From Nitrososphaerales archaeon (GTDB lineage: Archaea > Thermoproteota > Nitrososphaeria > Nitrososphaerales > Nitrososphaeraceae): DNA of 5,522 nucleotides. The notes under the pieces are model-generated. The model was not told where the DNA came from, did no database searches, and was given only the letters and a program-made list of their open reading frames with translations. Positions within the stretch are counted from its first letter, which is position 1. The number at the start of each line of letters is the position of its first letter. Location of the stretch: NCBI GenBank assembly GCA_029237515.1, contig JARBAV010000344.1, forward strand, positions 1-5,522, in the 5' to 3' direction. The position numbers and the translations under genes are program-made. Positions 1 through 5,522 of the stretch are shown here, piece by piece.

Positions 1-27
1 CAACTGATTAATTCACTCTTGTAATAA

Positions 28-126
28 TTTAAGTCATTCAATTGTGTCGGCAACACTAACCCTCTTGTCGTCCTTGGTGCTGTCCTTTTCATTACCGGAT
101 TAGCTTATTTCTTAGTAGGAGTCTGA
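28..126 (+). pseudogene. C-terminal membrane-helix remnant
   Basis: The frame following two stops at 22-27 is open to TGA at 124-126. It ends in a strongly hydrophobic stretch, PLVVLGAVLFITGLAYFLVG (about 61-120), which would make a good transmembrane helix right at the C-terminus. There is no ATG, GTG or TTG in the open stretch, so it cannot start here in the usual way. It may be the tail of a decayed or frameshifted membrane protein that begins left of the window. Hydrophobic stretches also arise by chance in short frames, so this is a weak call. Confidence 0.22.
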
Positions 127-323
127 GGTAGTGCTGTTTACTTCATGTTTAGAAATCAGAGCAGATCAAGACTGCAAGGGAGCTTATGGACGGGATAGAT
201 ATGAAACAACGAAAGGTCGCCGAATTTCGTGATATGAATCCTTTAAGAGCTCTGGTCTGTATCTTTTCATCGAGGTATTAAAGACTTAATCCTAAAGCCA
301 GGATTACAGACCCTTTGAGTGAA

Positions 324-467
324 CTAATTATGGATAAACTGAGCCCATTCTAATCTCTCATAAATTATCCCGTTAGTATCCTCAGATTCATCAATTTGTA
401 CGTCAAGGTATTTATAGTGCTTGTAAATTTTGAGTAGCACTGAAATCTTTTCTTGAATTTGACTCAA
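324..467 (-). CDS. Possible small protein, 47 codons, TTG start
   Basis: I do not recognise this product. Reading leftward from a TTG at 467 to TAG at 324-326 gives 47 residues rich in Lys, Glu, Asp and aliphatic residues, including LSQIQEKISVLLKIYKHY near the start and an acidic middle (DESEDTNG) followed by ERLEWAQF. The first half could form an amphipathic helix. The frame extends only to a TAG a few codons above the TTG, so no ATG start exists. A gene here would be divergent from the one at 543 and share the palindrome at 497-510 as promoter region. It may equally be a decayed remnant or a chance frame; composition is the only support. Confidence 0.22.
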   Translation of the reverse strand: MSQIQEKISVLLKIYKHYKYLDVQIDESEDTNGIIYERLEWAQFIHN

Positions 468-496
468 TAACGCGATGATTATCTAACAGCAGCATT

Positions 497-510
497 CAAT
501 GTATACATTG
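497..510. promoter_or_regulatory. Perfect 14-bp palindrome, candidate operator
   Basis: The 14 bases CAATGTATACATTG equal their own reverse complement, with no spacer. They end 32 bases before the ATG at 543. The core contains TATAC, which could serve as a TATA-like element; a start about 26 bases downstream would give a leader of roughly a dozen bases. A symmetric site overlapping the promoter suits a dimeric archaeal regulator, but binding is not shown by sequence alone. Confidence 0.42.
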
Positions 511-522
511 TCATCATCCTAA

Positions 523-529
523 TTTATTA
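523..529 (+). promoter_or_regulatory. Alternative TATA-like element
   Basis: TTTATTA lies 14 bases before the ATG at 543. It resembles an archaeal box A, but the usual spacing of about 26 bases would put transcription start just inside the gene, so the TATAC within the upstream palindrome is at least as good a candidate. No strong Shine-Dalgarno is seen before the ATG; only a short AGG at 532-534. Confidence 0.2.
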
Positions 530-542
530 ATAGGCAATTATA

Positions 543-3206
543 ATGATACCCGACCCAAAAAGCGTGAAAATAGAAATTATTGTTATGTTATTGCTAATAG
601 GATTCATGTATTTAGTTAGCCCTACCGACAGAGCAGACGCGACAGATAACTCCATTAATCAGAACGCATCGATTGATATGGAGAATCAAGGCGGGCTCGT
701 CCCATGGTATGGATTCCAAGGGAGAAGCTCACCCGGTGATGGTGTTTTTGTCACGGGGATTACCCCAGGGAGTCCGGCTGCTGATGCAGGCATCATAGAA
801 GGAGATGTTATAATTAAAGTGGACAACGAAAGTGTTAACAATTGGGTTCAAATGAAACAAATTCTAATGAATGCAACAGTAGGACAAATTTCAAACTTTA
901 CCCTATTGAGGAGTAGTCTAGGAGGCATGCAAGAGGCGGATGTAAGGCTCATAGTGGGTGGTACGTTTCCCCCCAAATATGAAGAAGCTTCCATATATTC
1001 TGAACCAGACAACGTAAATCTCTCTTCATATGAGGATACTTTTCTGTCTCAATATATTACGATAGATTATCCTGCATCGTGGAACATTACAGCGGAAGAT
1101 GGAGAATATACTTTTAAAGCGTTACTTGAAGAGAGTAATGACCCGTTTAAAGAATATTTGAGATTGGCTATTCATCCTTCTCAACAGGGAACGATAGATG
1201 AGCTAATATCTGTTAAGACGCCCCTTCGAAATCTGAACGTAACTAAGCCACATAATTTGACAATTAGTGATAACCCTGCCAGAGAACTGGAGTACACATA
1301 TTCTGATGATACCTATGGTGAAATAAAAGCAATGAAAGTAGCAACACAGGTTGAAAATACTACTTTCCTATTTAGCTATGGGGCACAGGCATCTAAATTT
1401 AATACTTATTGGCCGACAATAGAAAGAATGATCAATACCTTTAAAACACTTGAACTTTTAGACCATGAAAATTTTGATATTGGAATGAGAGTAAAATATC
1501 CTTCTGATTGGAACAAAACTGAAGAGCCTTACTATCGTACATTATACTCTGAAGCACATCCATCTATTAAATTCTCTCCTAGAGCTCAAAATGATTCAAC
1601 TCAGCCATCCAATGAGTTGAGAATATATTCCTATCTGTCGAACGGATCTTTGGACGAAGAAGTCAATCAGGCAATTAACGACTACACTCAACCCTATGGT
1701 CGTCCCGAGTTTGAACTTAGGGAAAAGCCGATGGACGTGAGTACTTCAACTCTACCATTTAAAATGTTAAATTATTCTTACGACAATATTTCTGGTAATA
1801 AAACTAATGCTGTAGAACTTATGACAAAATCAAATGATAAAATATATTCTCTGATATATTCTGCTGACGAAGATGACTTTCCAGAGTACTTACCTTTTGT
1901 AAATATCACAACCAAATCCTTAGAACCATTTGAACTTTTAGACCATGAAAATTTTGATATTGGAATGAGAGTAAAATATCCTTCTGATTGGAACAAAACT
2001 GAAGAGCCTTACTCTCGTACTCTCTTCTCTGAAAATGTCTCGTCTGTTTTATTCTATCCTCTAGCTCAAGGGGACTCCGTGCAACCGTCTACCGAGTTGA
2101 GAATATCCTCCTATCTTACGGACAAGTCGCTAGATGATGAAGTAAAACAGACAATTAGCGATTACAAGGGTGATTTTATAGGTCACCAGGATTTTGATCT
2201 TATCAGCATTAATCCGATTAACCTGACAAATTTACTCGGCCCATCATCCATGCTCAATTATTCATACAAAGAACCTTTTTCAGATAAGAATATTAATGCA
2301 ACAGAAATCATAACCAACCTAACCAATAAAGTATATTCAATTAGATATTCTGCGGAGACAGATGAATTTTCAAAAAGCTCGTCCACTTTAAATGGCCTGA
2401 TCAACACTTTTAAGAACTTTGGTGTATCACGCTATGAGATCCCTGTTGCTAATCAGTCTGGGATAATTCTACGATACCCTAGTGAGTATCCATGGGATTT
2501 GAACGAAACAGATGACAAAAATGTTAATTTCATGAGAGAAAATCCGTATGACCCTAGCCTTTGGCAACATTTCTTCTTGTCGGTTTATCCGTATAACAAA
2601 AACCTAACTGGATTAGAAAATGAATTAGGAGAGTTTTACGATAAGTATAGGTTTCAGATTCTTAATGAAAATAAGACTGATACTTATAGAACAACACTTG
2701 ACGGAAACGTAACAGTGCATCGTGTAGAATTTTCATATTATGACAAAAATACTAATGAAGATGTTAATGGAGTTCAAGTTTTTACAGTGTATAATAATTA
2801 TGCCTTTATCATTACCTATGTTACAGAGCCTTCCCGGTACAATGATTATCTACCAACCGTGGAAGAGGTTATTGACTCAGTAAAAATAATAACGCCTGTA
2901 AAGAATGTGAGAGAGAACTTAGTTGCAAGACATTTACCTGGTGGGCTTATATCAGATATTGAATACCCAAGATCTTGGAACTACAAATCTTTTGGTGGTG
3001 TTAGATTTGAGATTCTCTCCCCGATAGAGAATGGCATTACGGATCATTTTAATGAAAGTCTGCTTATGGTGGCTGGTGCAGCGGGAACTACTAACTTAGG
3101 GGATTCTGTTGGCGAATACGTTAATAGCATAAAACAACAAAATCTAACTAATTTCGTGCTTGGCGATTCACTACAGATCAATTTTTCCAAACAATATTGC
3201 TCATAA
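543..3206 (+). CDS. Secreted/membrane-anchored PDZ and PsbP-like repeat protein (frameshifted near its end)
   Basis: An extracytoplasmic protein, 887 residues to the first stop and 969 if the frameshift is corrected. Residues 8-26 form a hydrophobic N-terminal segment (IIVMLLLIGFMYLV), a signal peptide or anchor. Residues about 55-140 are a PDZ domain, with the GVFVTGITPGSPAADAGI carboxylate-loop pattern and GDVIIKV. PsbP/Mog1-like repeats follow: about 169-303, 304-460, 464-624, 630-781 and 800 to past the stop. Each opens with a 'YPxxW'-like strand and closes with a 'YxxxxxxFxxYLPxxExxIxSF'-like helix. Asn-X-Ser/Thr sequons are frequent, as in archaeal surface glycoproteins. The ATG at 543 is the first available: TAG lies in frame at 531-533. 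No catalytic protease domain is visible, so the PDZ probably binds peptide tails; substrate and role are unknown. Repeat 5 breaks off at residue 882, where the product runs into a short out-of-frame tail and TAA. Confidence 0.85.
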   Translation: MIPDPKSVKIEIIVMLLLIGFMYLVSPTDRADATDNSINQNASIDMENQGGLVPWYGFQGRSSPGDGVFVTGITPGSPAADAGIIEGDVIIKVDNESVNNWVQMKQILMNATVGQISNFTLLRSSLGGMQEADVRLIVGGTFPPKYEEASIYSEPDNVNLSSYEDTFLSQYITIDYPASWNITAEDGEYTFKALLEESNDPFKEYLRLAIHPSQQGTIDELISVKTPLRNLNVTKPHNLTISDNPARELEYTYSDDTYGEIKAMKVATQVENTTFLFSYGAQASKFNTYWPTIERMINTFKTLELLDHENFDIGMRVKYPSDWNKTEEPYYRTLYSEAHPSIKFSPRAQNDSTQPSNELRIYSYLSNGSLDEEVNQAINDYTQPYGRPEFELREKPMDVSTSTLPFKMLNYSYDNISGNKTNAVELMTKSNDKIYSLIYSADEDDFPEYLPFVNITTKSLEPFELLDHENFDIGMRVKYPSDWNKTEEPYSRTLFSENVSSVLFYPLAQGDSVQPSTELRISSYLTDKSLDDEVKQTISDYKGDFIGHQDFDLISINPINLTNLLGPSSMLNYSYKEPFSDKNINATEIITNLTNKVYSIRYSAETDEFSKSSSTLNGLINTFKNFGVSRYEIPVANQSGIILRYPSEYPWDLNETDDKNVNFMRENPYDPSLWQHFFLSVYPYNKNLTGLENELGEFYDKYRFQILNENKTDTYRTTLDGNVTVHRVEFSYYDKNTNEDVNGVQVFTVYNNYAFIITYVTEPSRYNDYLPTVEEVIDSVKIITPVKNVRENLVARHLPGGLISDIEYPRSWNYKSFGGVRFEILSPIENGITDHFNESLLMVAGAAGTTNLGDSVGEYVNSIKQQNLTNFVLGDSLQINFSKQYCS
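1450..1533 (+). repeat. Exact 84-bp repeat, copy 1 (start of PsbP-like repeat 2)
   Basis: These 84 bases, encoding residues 304-330 (ELLDHENFDIG through NKTEEPY), are identical to 1930-2013. After one mismatch at 1534 the match continues for six more bases. The distance to the other copy is exactly 480 bases, or 160 codons. Confidence 0.95.
1930..2013 (+). repeat. Exact 84-bp repeat, copy 2 (start of PsbP-like repeat 3)
   Basis: Identical to 1450-1533 and encoding residues 464-490. The rest of repeats 2 and 3 is aligned at the same 160-residue offset but differs at many amino-acid and silent positions. The identity is therefore confined to this tract. Confidence 0.95.
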
Positions 3207-3453
3207 AATTATATATTCATTCAAAAACGACAAGTACGAGGATCTACATCGGGATCCATGTGAATGTGATCTTCAAGAAATGCTCATTTTTACTGTCGTA
3301 GACAAAAAACTGTACACATTTAGATTTACTGCTGAACAAGATAAATTCCGTTCATACTTGCCATTAATTGAGAATATCGTAGACTCTATCGTGATACGAG
3401 AAAAAGGATTAATGAACGTTAAGAATAGGTCTGGACTACCTCTAAAGGTTTAA
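3190..3453 (+). pseudogene. Out-of-frame C-terminal end of the PDZ/PsbP protein
   Basis: This completes the fifth PsbP-like repeat in the +1 frame relative to the gene starting at 543. After the break the protein reads NNIAHKIIYSFKND, lining up with DNPARELEYTYSDD of repeat 1, and later VDKKLYTFRFTAEQDKF and RSYLPLIENIVDSI, the usual closing helix of the repeat. Stop TAA is at 3451-3453. Removing one base from A3 at 3189-3191, or one T from T5 at 3182-3186, joins the frames; removing an A gives the better alignment (SNN for SDN). An ATG at 3160 opens this frame but lies inside the upstream coding region, so it is unlikely to be a true start. The stretch is not an independent gene. No PEFG-type or other sorting tail is seen. 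Confidence 0.8.
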
Positions 3454-3549
3454 TGCAATAGCTACACCTATTGGAGTGCTGCCTTCAAACATCTCGCAAT
3501 GATGTTTGATTTGATCTTGGAGTTTCGTAATAGCCTTCTGCAATTCTGA
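3442..3549 (-). pseudogene. Coding remnant ending in GSTPIGVAIA motif
   Basis: I do not recognise the family. Reading leftward from 3549 to TAG at 3442-3444 gives 35 residues: a charged helical part (ELQKAITKLQDQIKHH) followed by CEMFEGSTPIGVAIALNL. The only usual start codon above the motif region is TTG at 3543, and an in-frame TAA lies at 3550-3552. Higher up, another frame gives NREYELQLSISKLEVKIR and then a stop, which could be the preceding part of the same protein. The tail matches the gene end at the right edge of the window (MYRGSPIGIAI), with mostly silent third-base differences plus one codon insertion, which supports past coding. The last 12 bases overlap, head-on, the end of the PDZ/PsbP gene. 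Likely a truncated or decaying family member; a very short real gene is possible. Confidence 0.42.
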
Positions 3550-3550
3550 T

Positions 3551-3566
3551 TATCTTATCTTATCTT
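3551..3566. repeat. TATCT x3 short tandem repeat
   Basis: Three perfect copies of the 5-mer TATCT plus one base. It lies at the point where the minus-strand remnant changes frame. A 5-base slip changes frame, and removing one unit would bring the two pieces into register, but an in-frame TAA would remain, so slippage alone does not explain the break. Confidence 0.7.
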
Positions 3567-3676
3567 GACTTCTAATTTACTAATTGAAAGTTGGAGTTCA
3601 TATTCTCTATTATACAAATTTTGATTCCGCACAACCAATTTCCAATGAGTTAAGCTCCTTGAAAGATTATAGTGTA

Positions 3677-3700
3677 TTACACAGGTCCTGATCTGTGTAA
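3677..3700 (-). repeat. Hairpin at the end of the KAP gene
   Basis: TTACACAG (3677-3684) and CTGTGTAA (3693-3700) are perfect inverted repeats separated by 8 bases. They cover the stop codon and last codons of the KAP gene. The stem could mark the 3' end of the mRNA, but no U-run follows directly, so it is not called a terminator. Confidence 0.35.
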
Positions 3701-4918
3701 AACGTCATTCCATGCAGGAAGAGTATTCGAACCTATGTCTGTATCCCTTGATGTTCGAATCTCGCTTGTCGATTCTGCTACTCGACGATAAATTTCCCAG
3801 TTAATATTCAGTACAATATCCTTCCAACGAATTAAGAAATTGAGTAAATCTTGTTCTTGCGAGTCTTTATTCAGTCTATTTATCATATCTACATATTCGT
3901 TAGGTAAATCCCTTTTTCCTAGCCAATCAAAGAATTTTTGTCTTTCCTCGGTTGACTGTGTTGTTACATCGATATAAGCCTTCAAAATATCCCGAAATCT
4001 ACGATCAGAACTTACGTATTTGTAAAAGGGATTCCACCTAACCTTAAGTGCTTGAACTGCCAGCAACTCATTACTTTTAACCCTTTCATCTGACGAATAT
4101 ATTTCGTATGAAAGCATAAAATTATTAATGAAGCGTTTGACCTCCCTAGGGTTCTCCTCTACAGCTGTTGAAATCAAATCATCATTTTCCTTTACAACTT
4201 TAGAATAACCTGGATCTATTTGTCGATCATCTAACAGCCGTTGTATTAGTTGCTTGATATCAATGGTATTCCATTCCGGAATCATAACGGGTATTTGAAT
4301 TATTTTTCTGATATATTGCTCTCCCTTTATTCCACTCTTCACATATTCTGAAGTTATCAATTTAGCAATAGTTTCATGACTTAGTCCTATAATGTAAACA
4401 AATCCTTTGATACCAAGAAAAACCTTTGTTGATTCAAATACCTCGAGTACGGTCTTTGGAGAACACCGATCTAGATCATCAATAAAAACTACCACCCTTG
4501 TATTAGGATACAATTGAAGAATTCTTTCCATTTCTTTTTCGATTTTCTCCAATCCATCAAAGTATATGGTCTGCTTATCGACTTCTGCTAGCAATTCCAT
4601 TTTAGGAGTGAGATTTTTCTCAAATTCCTCGTATTCCTTTTCAGTTATGAGGTATTGTGTTACTAGTCTGTGTAGTATGCCCTTTGTAAAGATTCCAATT
4701 CCCTTTAATAATATGGGCCTTATATTCTTGTAAACTGGATGTTCACCCATTGCATAGGCTATTGTTTTCATAAGAGCTATGAGAGCATAATGTTCTTCCC
4801 GCTCATATCTCCAGGCATTAAACCAGACAGTTAAGGTATTATTTTTTTTAAAATCCTCCAGATATACATTTAGATAGTCTTTTCCACGCTCTATTTGGTA
4901 ATAGTGAGTATCAAACCC
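3677..4918 (-). CDS. KAP-family P-loop NTPase, C-terminal part (Walker B side)
   Basis: This is the second part of a frameshifted KAP NTPase; numbering follows the 545-residue corrected protein. The frame is open from the C4 run at 4916-4919, well above the first ATG at 4771, and encodes the family motif WFNAWRYEREE (164-174) ahead of that ATG, so 4771 is not the true start. Walker B is VVVFIDDLDRC (274-284), with D279 and D280 and then DR. GFVYIIGLSHETIAKLI (304-320), the IRKIIQIPVMIPEW stretch (335-348) and NPREVKRFINNF (388-399) are conserved KAP-type elements; the last belongs to the helical domain after the NTPase core. No clear transmembrane pair is seen, although many bacterial KAP proteins carry one. 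The family includes animal Kidins220 and F-plasmid PifA, a phage-exclusion protein, so a membrane-linked or defence role is possible but unproven. The C-terminal ~130 residues are not recognised. Confidence 0.85.
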   Translation of the reverse strand, partial: GFDTHYYQIERGKDYLNVYLEDFKKNNTLTVWFNAWRYEREEHYALIALMKTIAYAMGEHPVYKNIRPILLKGIGIFTKGILHRLVTQYLITEKEYEEFEKNLTPKMELLAEVDKQTIYFDGLEKIEKEMERILQLYPNTRVVVFIDDLDRCSPKTVLEVFESTKVFLGIKGFVYIIGLSHETIAKLITSEYVKSGIKGEQYIRKIIQIPVMIPEWNTIDIKQLIQRLLDDRQIDPGYSKVVKENDDLISTAVEENPREVKRFINNFMLSYEIYSSDERVKSNELLAVQALKVRWNPFYKYVSSDRRFRDILKAYIDVTTQSTEERQKFFDWLGKRDLPNEYVDMINRLNKDSQEQDLLNFLIRWKDIVLNINWEIYRRVAESTSEIRTSRDTDIGSNTLPAWNDVLHRSGPV

Positions 4919-5315
4919 CTTTGCCTGTCAAGACTACTTTGTCATCCCCTTGTATAAGAGAAACCGAATCATTGGTATTTTTCGAATCAATATGTATAAC
5001 ATTTTTCTCGGCGTTTTTTCTGACGTCTATTCCACTATTTATCCAGTTTATGCCTAAGGTATCACGCAGATGTCTAATTAAAAAGTCTTGATCCTGTCCA
5101 GGGATTTTATCCCATTCAAAAAAATTGTTTCTCAATTCCTTTTCGATTAGTCTCATAAGTGTAGTTTTGCCGGTTCCCCATTCGCCGTAGATACCAATAG
5201 AAAACCTAGGATCTGATCCCTTTACCATCTTTAATATAGCATCCCTATATCTGTGAAGACCGAGAACAGGATTAAATTCTACATCGTCACCAATAATCTT
5301 CAGTACGTCCTGCAT
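4911..5315 (-). CDS. KAP-family P-loop NTPase, N-terminal part (Walker A side, frameshifted)
   Basis: The first 132 residues of the KAP NTPase, before a +1 break in the four-C run at 4916-4919; in the original frame it ends at TGA (4911-4913) after two more codons. PVLGLHRYRDAILKMV (16-31) is the usual lead-in helix, and GEWGTGKTT (44-52) is a complete Walker A with the Trp typical of KAP proteins. From about residue 65 onward comes an unusual segment, partly strand-like (NVIHID, SVSLIQ, KVVLTGKG), that continues past the break to about residue 160 before WFNAW. The ATG at 5315 is the first possible start: TAA lies in frame two codons upstream. Neither part could hydrolyse ATP alone, since Walker A and B are on different pieces. 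The gene is functional only if the frameshift is an error or is bypassed. Confidence 0.85.
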   Translation of the reverse strand: MQDVLKIIGDDVEFNPVLGLHRYRDAILKMVKGSDPRFSIGIYGEWGTGKTTLMRLIEKELRNNFFEWDKIPGQDQDFLIRHLRDTLGINWINSGIDVRKNAEKNVIHIDSKNTNDSVSLIQGDDKVVLTGKGV

Positions 5316-5340
5316 GTCTTAGTTAAAATCTTACGTCAAA

Positions 5341-5346
5341 GATAAA
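5341..5346 (-). promoter_or_regulatory. TATA-like element of the KAP gene
   Basis: On the minus strand GTTTATCT (core TTTATC at 5346-5341) is centred about 28 bases before the ATG at 5315. That spacing predicts transcription starting at or next to the start codon, giving a leaderless mRNA, which is common in archaea and agrees with the lack of a Shine-Dalgarno. The rest of 5316-5466 shows nothing gene-like. Confidence 0.4.
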
Positions 5347-5466
5347 CATTTACAGTAAAAGCAGATCATTATGAGTGACTTACAAAATAAATGACTTAAA
5401 CCTACAGAGTTGTGACTAATTCTATCTAAACTAGTCCCATTGTTTTTCAATGATTCTCGCAGTGTG

Positions 5467-5522
5467 CTAGATAGCTATTCCAATAGGACTGCCTCTGTAC
5501 ATACTCCAGCTATTTTCGTCTA
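5467..5522 (-). CDS. 3' end of an unrecognised gene (SPIGIAI tail), cut by the window edge
   Basis: Reading leftward from the right edge, 17 codons, DENSWSMYRGSPIGIAI, end at TAG (5467-5469); the rest of the gene lies beyond the window. I do not recognise the family. Support comes from its likeness to the tail at 3442-3549 (MFEGSTPIGVAIA): Met, an aromatic, Gly-Ser, Pro-Ile-Gly and Ala-Ile are shared, while codons for the shared residues mostly differ at the third base, as expected of two diverged coding sequences. It is co-directional with the KAP gene and ends about 150 bases upstream of it. That gap includes the KAP promoter, so the two need not share a transcript. Confidence 0.45.
   Translation of the reverse strand, partial: DENSWSMYRGSPIGIAI

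Larger units (their letters stand above)
1..542. other. Gene-poor region with coding remnants, upstream of the PDZ/PsbP gene
   Basis: No full-length gene is visible in these 542 bases on either strand. The region holds a short plus-strand frame ending in a membrane-helix-like tail (28-126), a possible small minus-strand ORF (324-467), small inverted repeats around 254-312, and the palindrome and TATA-like elements just before the large gene at 543. Stops are frequent in all frames between these pieces. The simplest reading is an intergenic region with decayed coding segments; this is an inference. Confidence 0.5.

Noticed and set aside
186..281. Short plus-strand frame starting MDGIDMKQRKVAEF
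   Set aside because: Only 31 codons, no promoter or start signal, no recognisable motif and no second copy to support it; possibly a remnant, but it cannot be told from chance.
254..312. Inverted repeats GGTCTGTA/TACAGACC (254-261, 305-312) and TAATCCT/AGGATTA (287-293, 300-306)
   Set aside because: They overlap, so both stems cannot form fully at once. No U-run, conserved RNA motif or gene boundary is nearby, so no RNA gene or terminator is called.
1778..1996. Minus-strand 72-codon frame inside the PDZ/PsbP gene
   Set aside because: It lies wholly within strongly supported coding sequence on the other strand and has low-complexity Ser-rich content; an antisense shadow.
3160..3206. ATG at 3160 as the start of a separate 97-residue gene
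   Set aside because: The first codons lie in the coding region of the PDZ/PsbP gene, and from about 3190 the translation is simply the rest of its fifth repeat.
4771..4918. ATG at 4771 as the true start of a 364-residue NTPase
   Set aside because: The same frame is open above it and encodes the WFNAW motif; starting there would leave a KAP domain without Walker A.
5438..5452. CATTG/CAATG hairpin with a T5 loop just past the right-edge gene
   Set aside because: The stem is only five base pairs and no U-run follows on the minus strand, so it is too weak to call a terminator.
3442..5522. KAP gene plus neighbours as a complete new defence system
   Set aside because: KAP relatives such as PifA act in phage exclusion, but here there is no recognised effector, nuclease or toxin beside it and the gene is frameshifted, so the claim goes beyond the evidence.
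1..5522. CRISPR arrays, tRNA or rRNA genes, insertion-sequence ends
   Set aside because: No regularly spaced repeats, cloverleaf-like sequence, rRNA-like stretch or terminal inverted repeats with transposase coding were seen on either strand.

Overview
The window looks like chromosomal DNA from an ammonia-oxidising archaeon of the Nitrososphaera/Nitrosocosmicus type (Thaumarchaeota). This rests on the low GC content, the archaeal-style TATA-like elements close to start codons with no clear Shine-Dalgarno, and a secreted, sequon-rich protein built of PsbP/Mog1-like repeats with 'YPxxW' motifs. The assignment is an inference from style, not from a marker gene.

Layout. Positions 1-542 hold no convincing full gene: a membrane-helix tail that looks like a gene remnant (+), a possible 47-codon ORF (-), and a perfect 14-bp palindrome just upstream of the first large gene. 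Positions 543-3453 hold one large plus-strand gene for an extracytoplasmic protein with an N-terminal membrane segment, one PDZ domain and five tandem PsbP-like repeats. It is interrupted by a single +1 frameshift near 3182-3191; corrected, it would encode 969 residues. Positions 3442-3549 hold a short minus-strand coding remnant. Positions 3677-5315 hold a minus-strand KAP-family P-loop NTPase, also interrupted by one +1 frameshift, in a run of four C at 4916-4919; corrected, it would encode 545 residues with Walker A, WFNAW, Walker B and the distal NPRxxKRFxNN motif. The right edge (5467-5522) holds the last 17 codons of another minus-strand gene.

The two large genes are convergent and need not work together. 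The PDZ/PsbP protein should act outside the membrane. The KAP protein should act at the membrane or in the cytoplasm and has a large insert between Walker A and WFNAW. The two short minus-strand tails on either side of the KAP gene share the C-terminal pattern M[FY]xGS(T)PIG[IV]AI, so the KAP gene lies between two members of one unrecognised family.

The main caution is that both large genes are broken by one extra base of the same sense in or next to a homopolymer. This could be read error, recent gene decay or, less likely, +1 recoding. No complete new multi-gene system can be demonstrated from this sequence alone.
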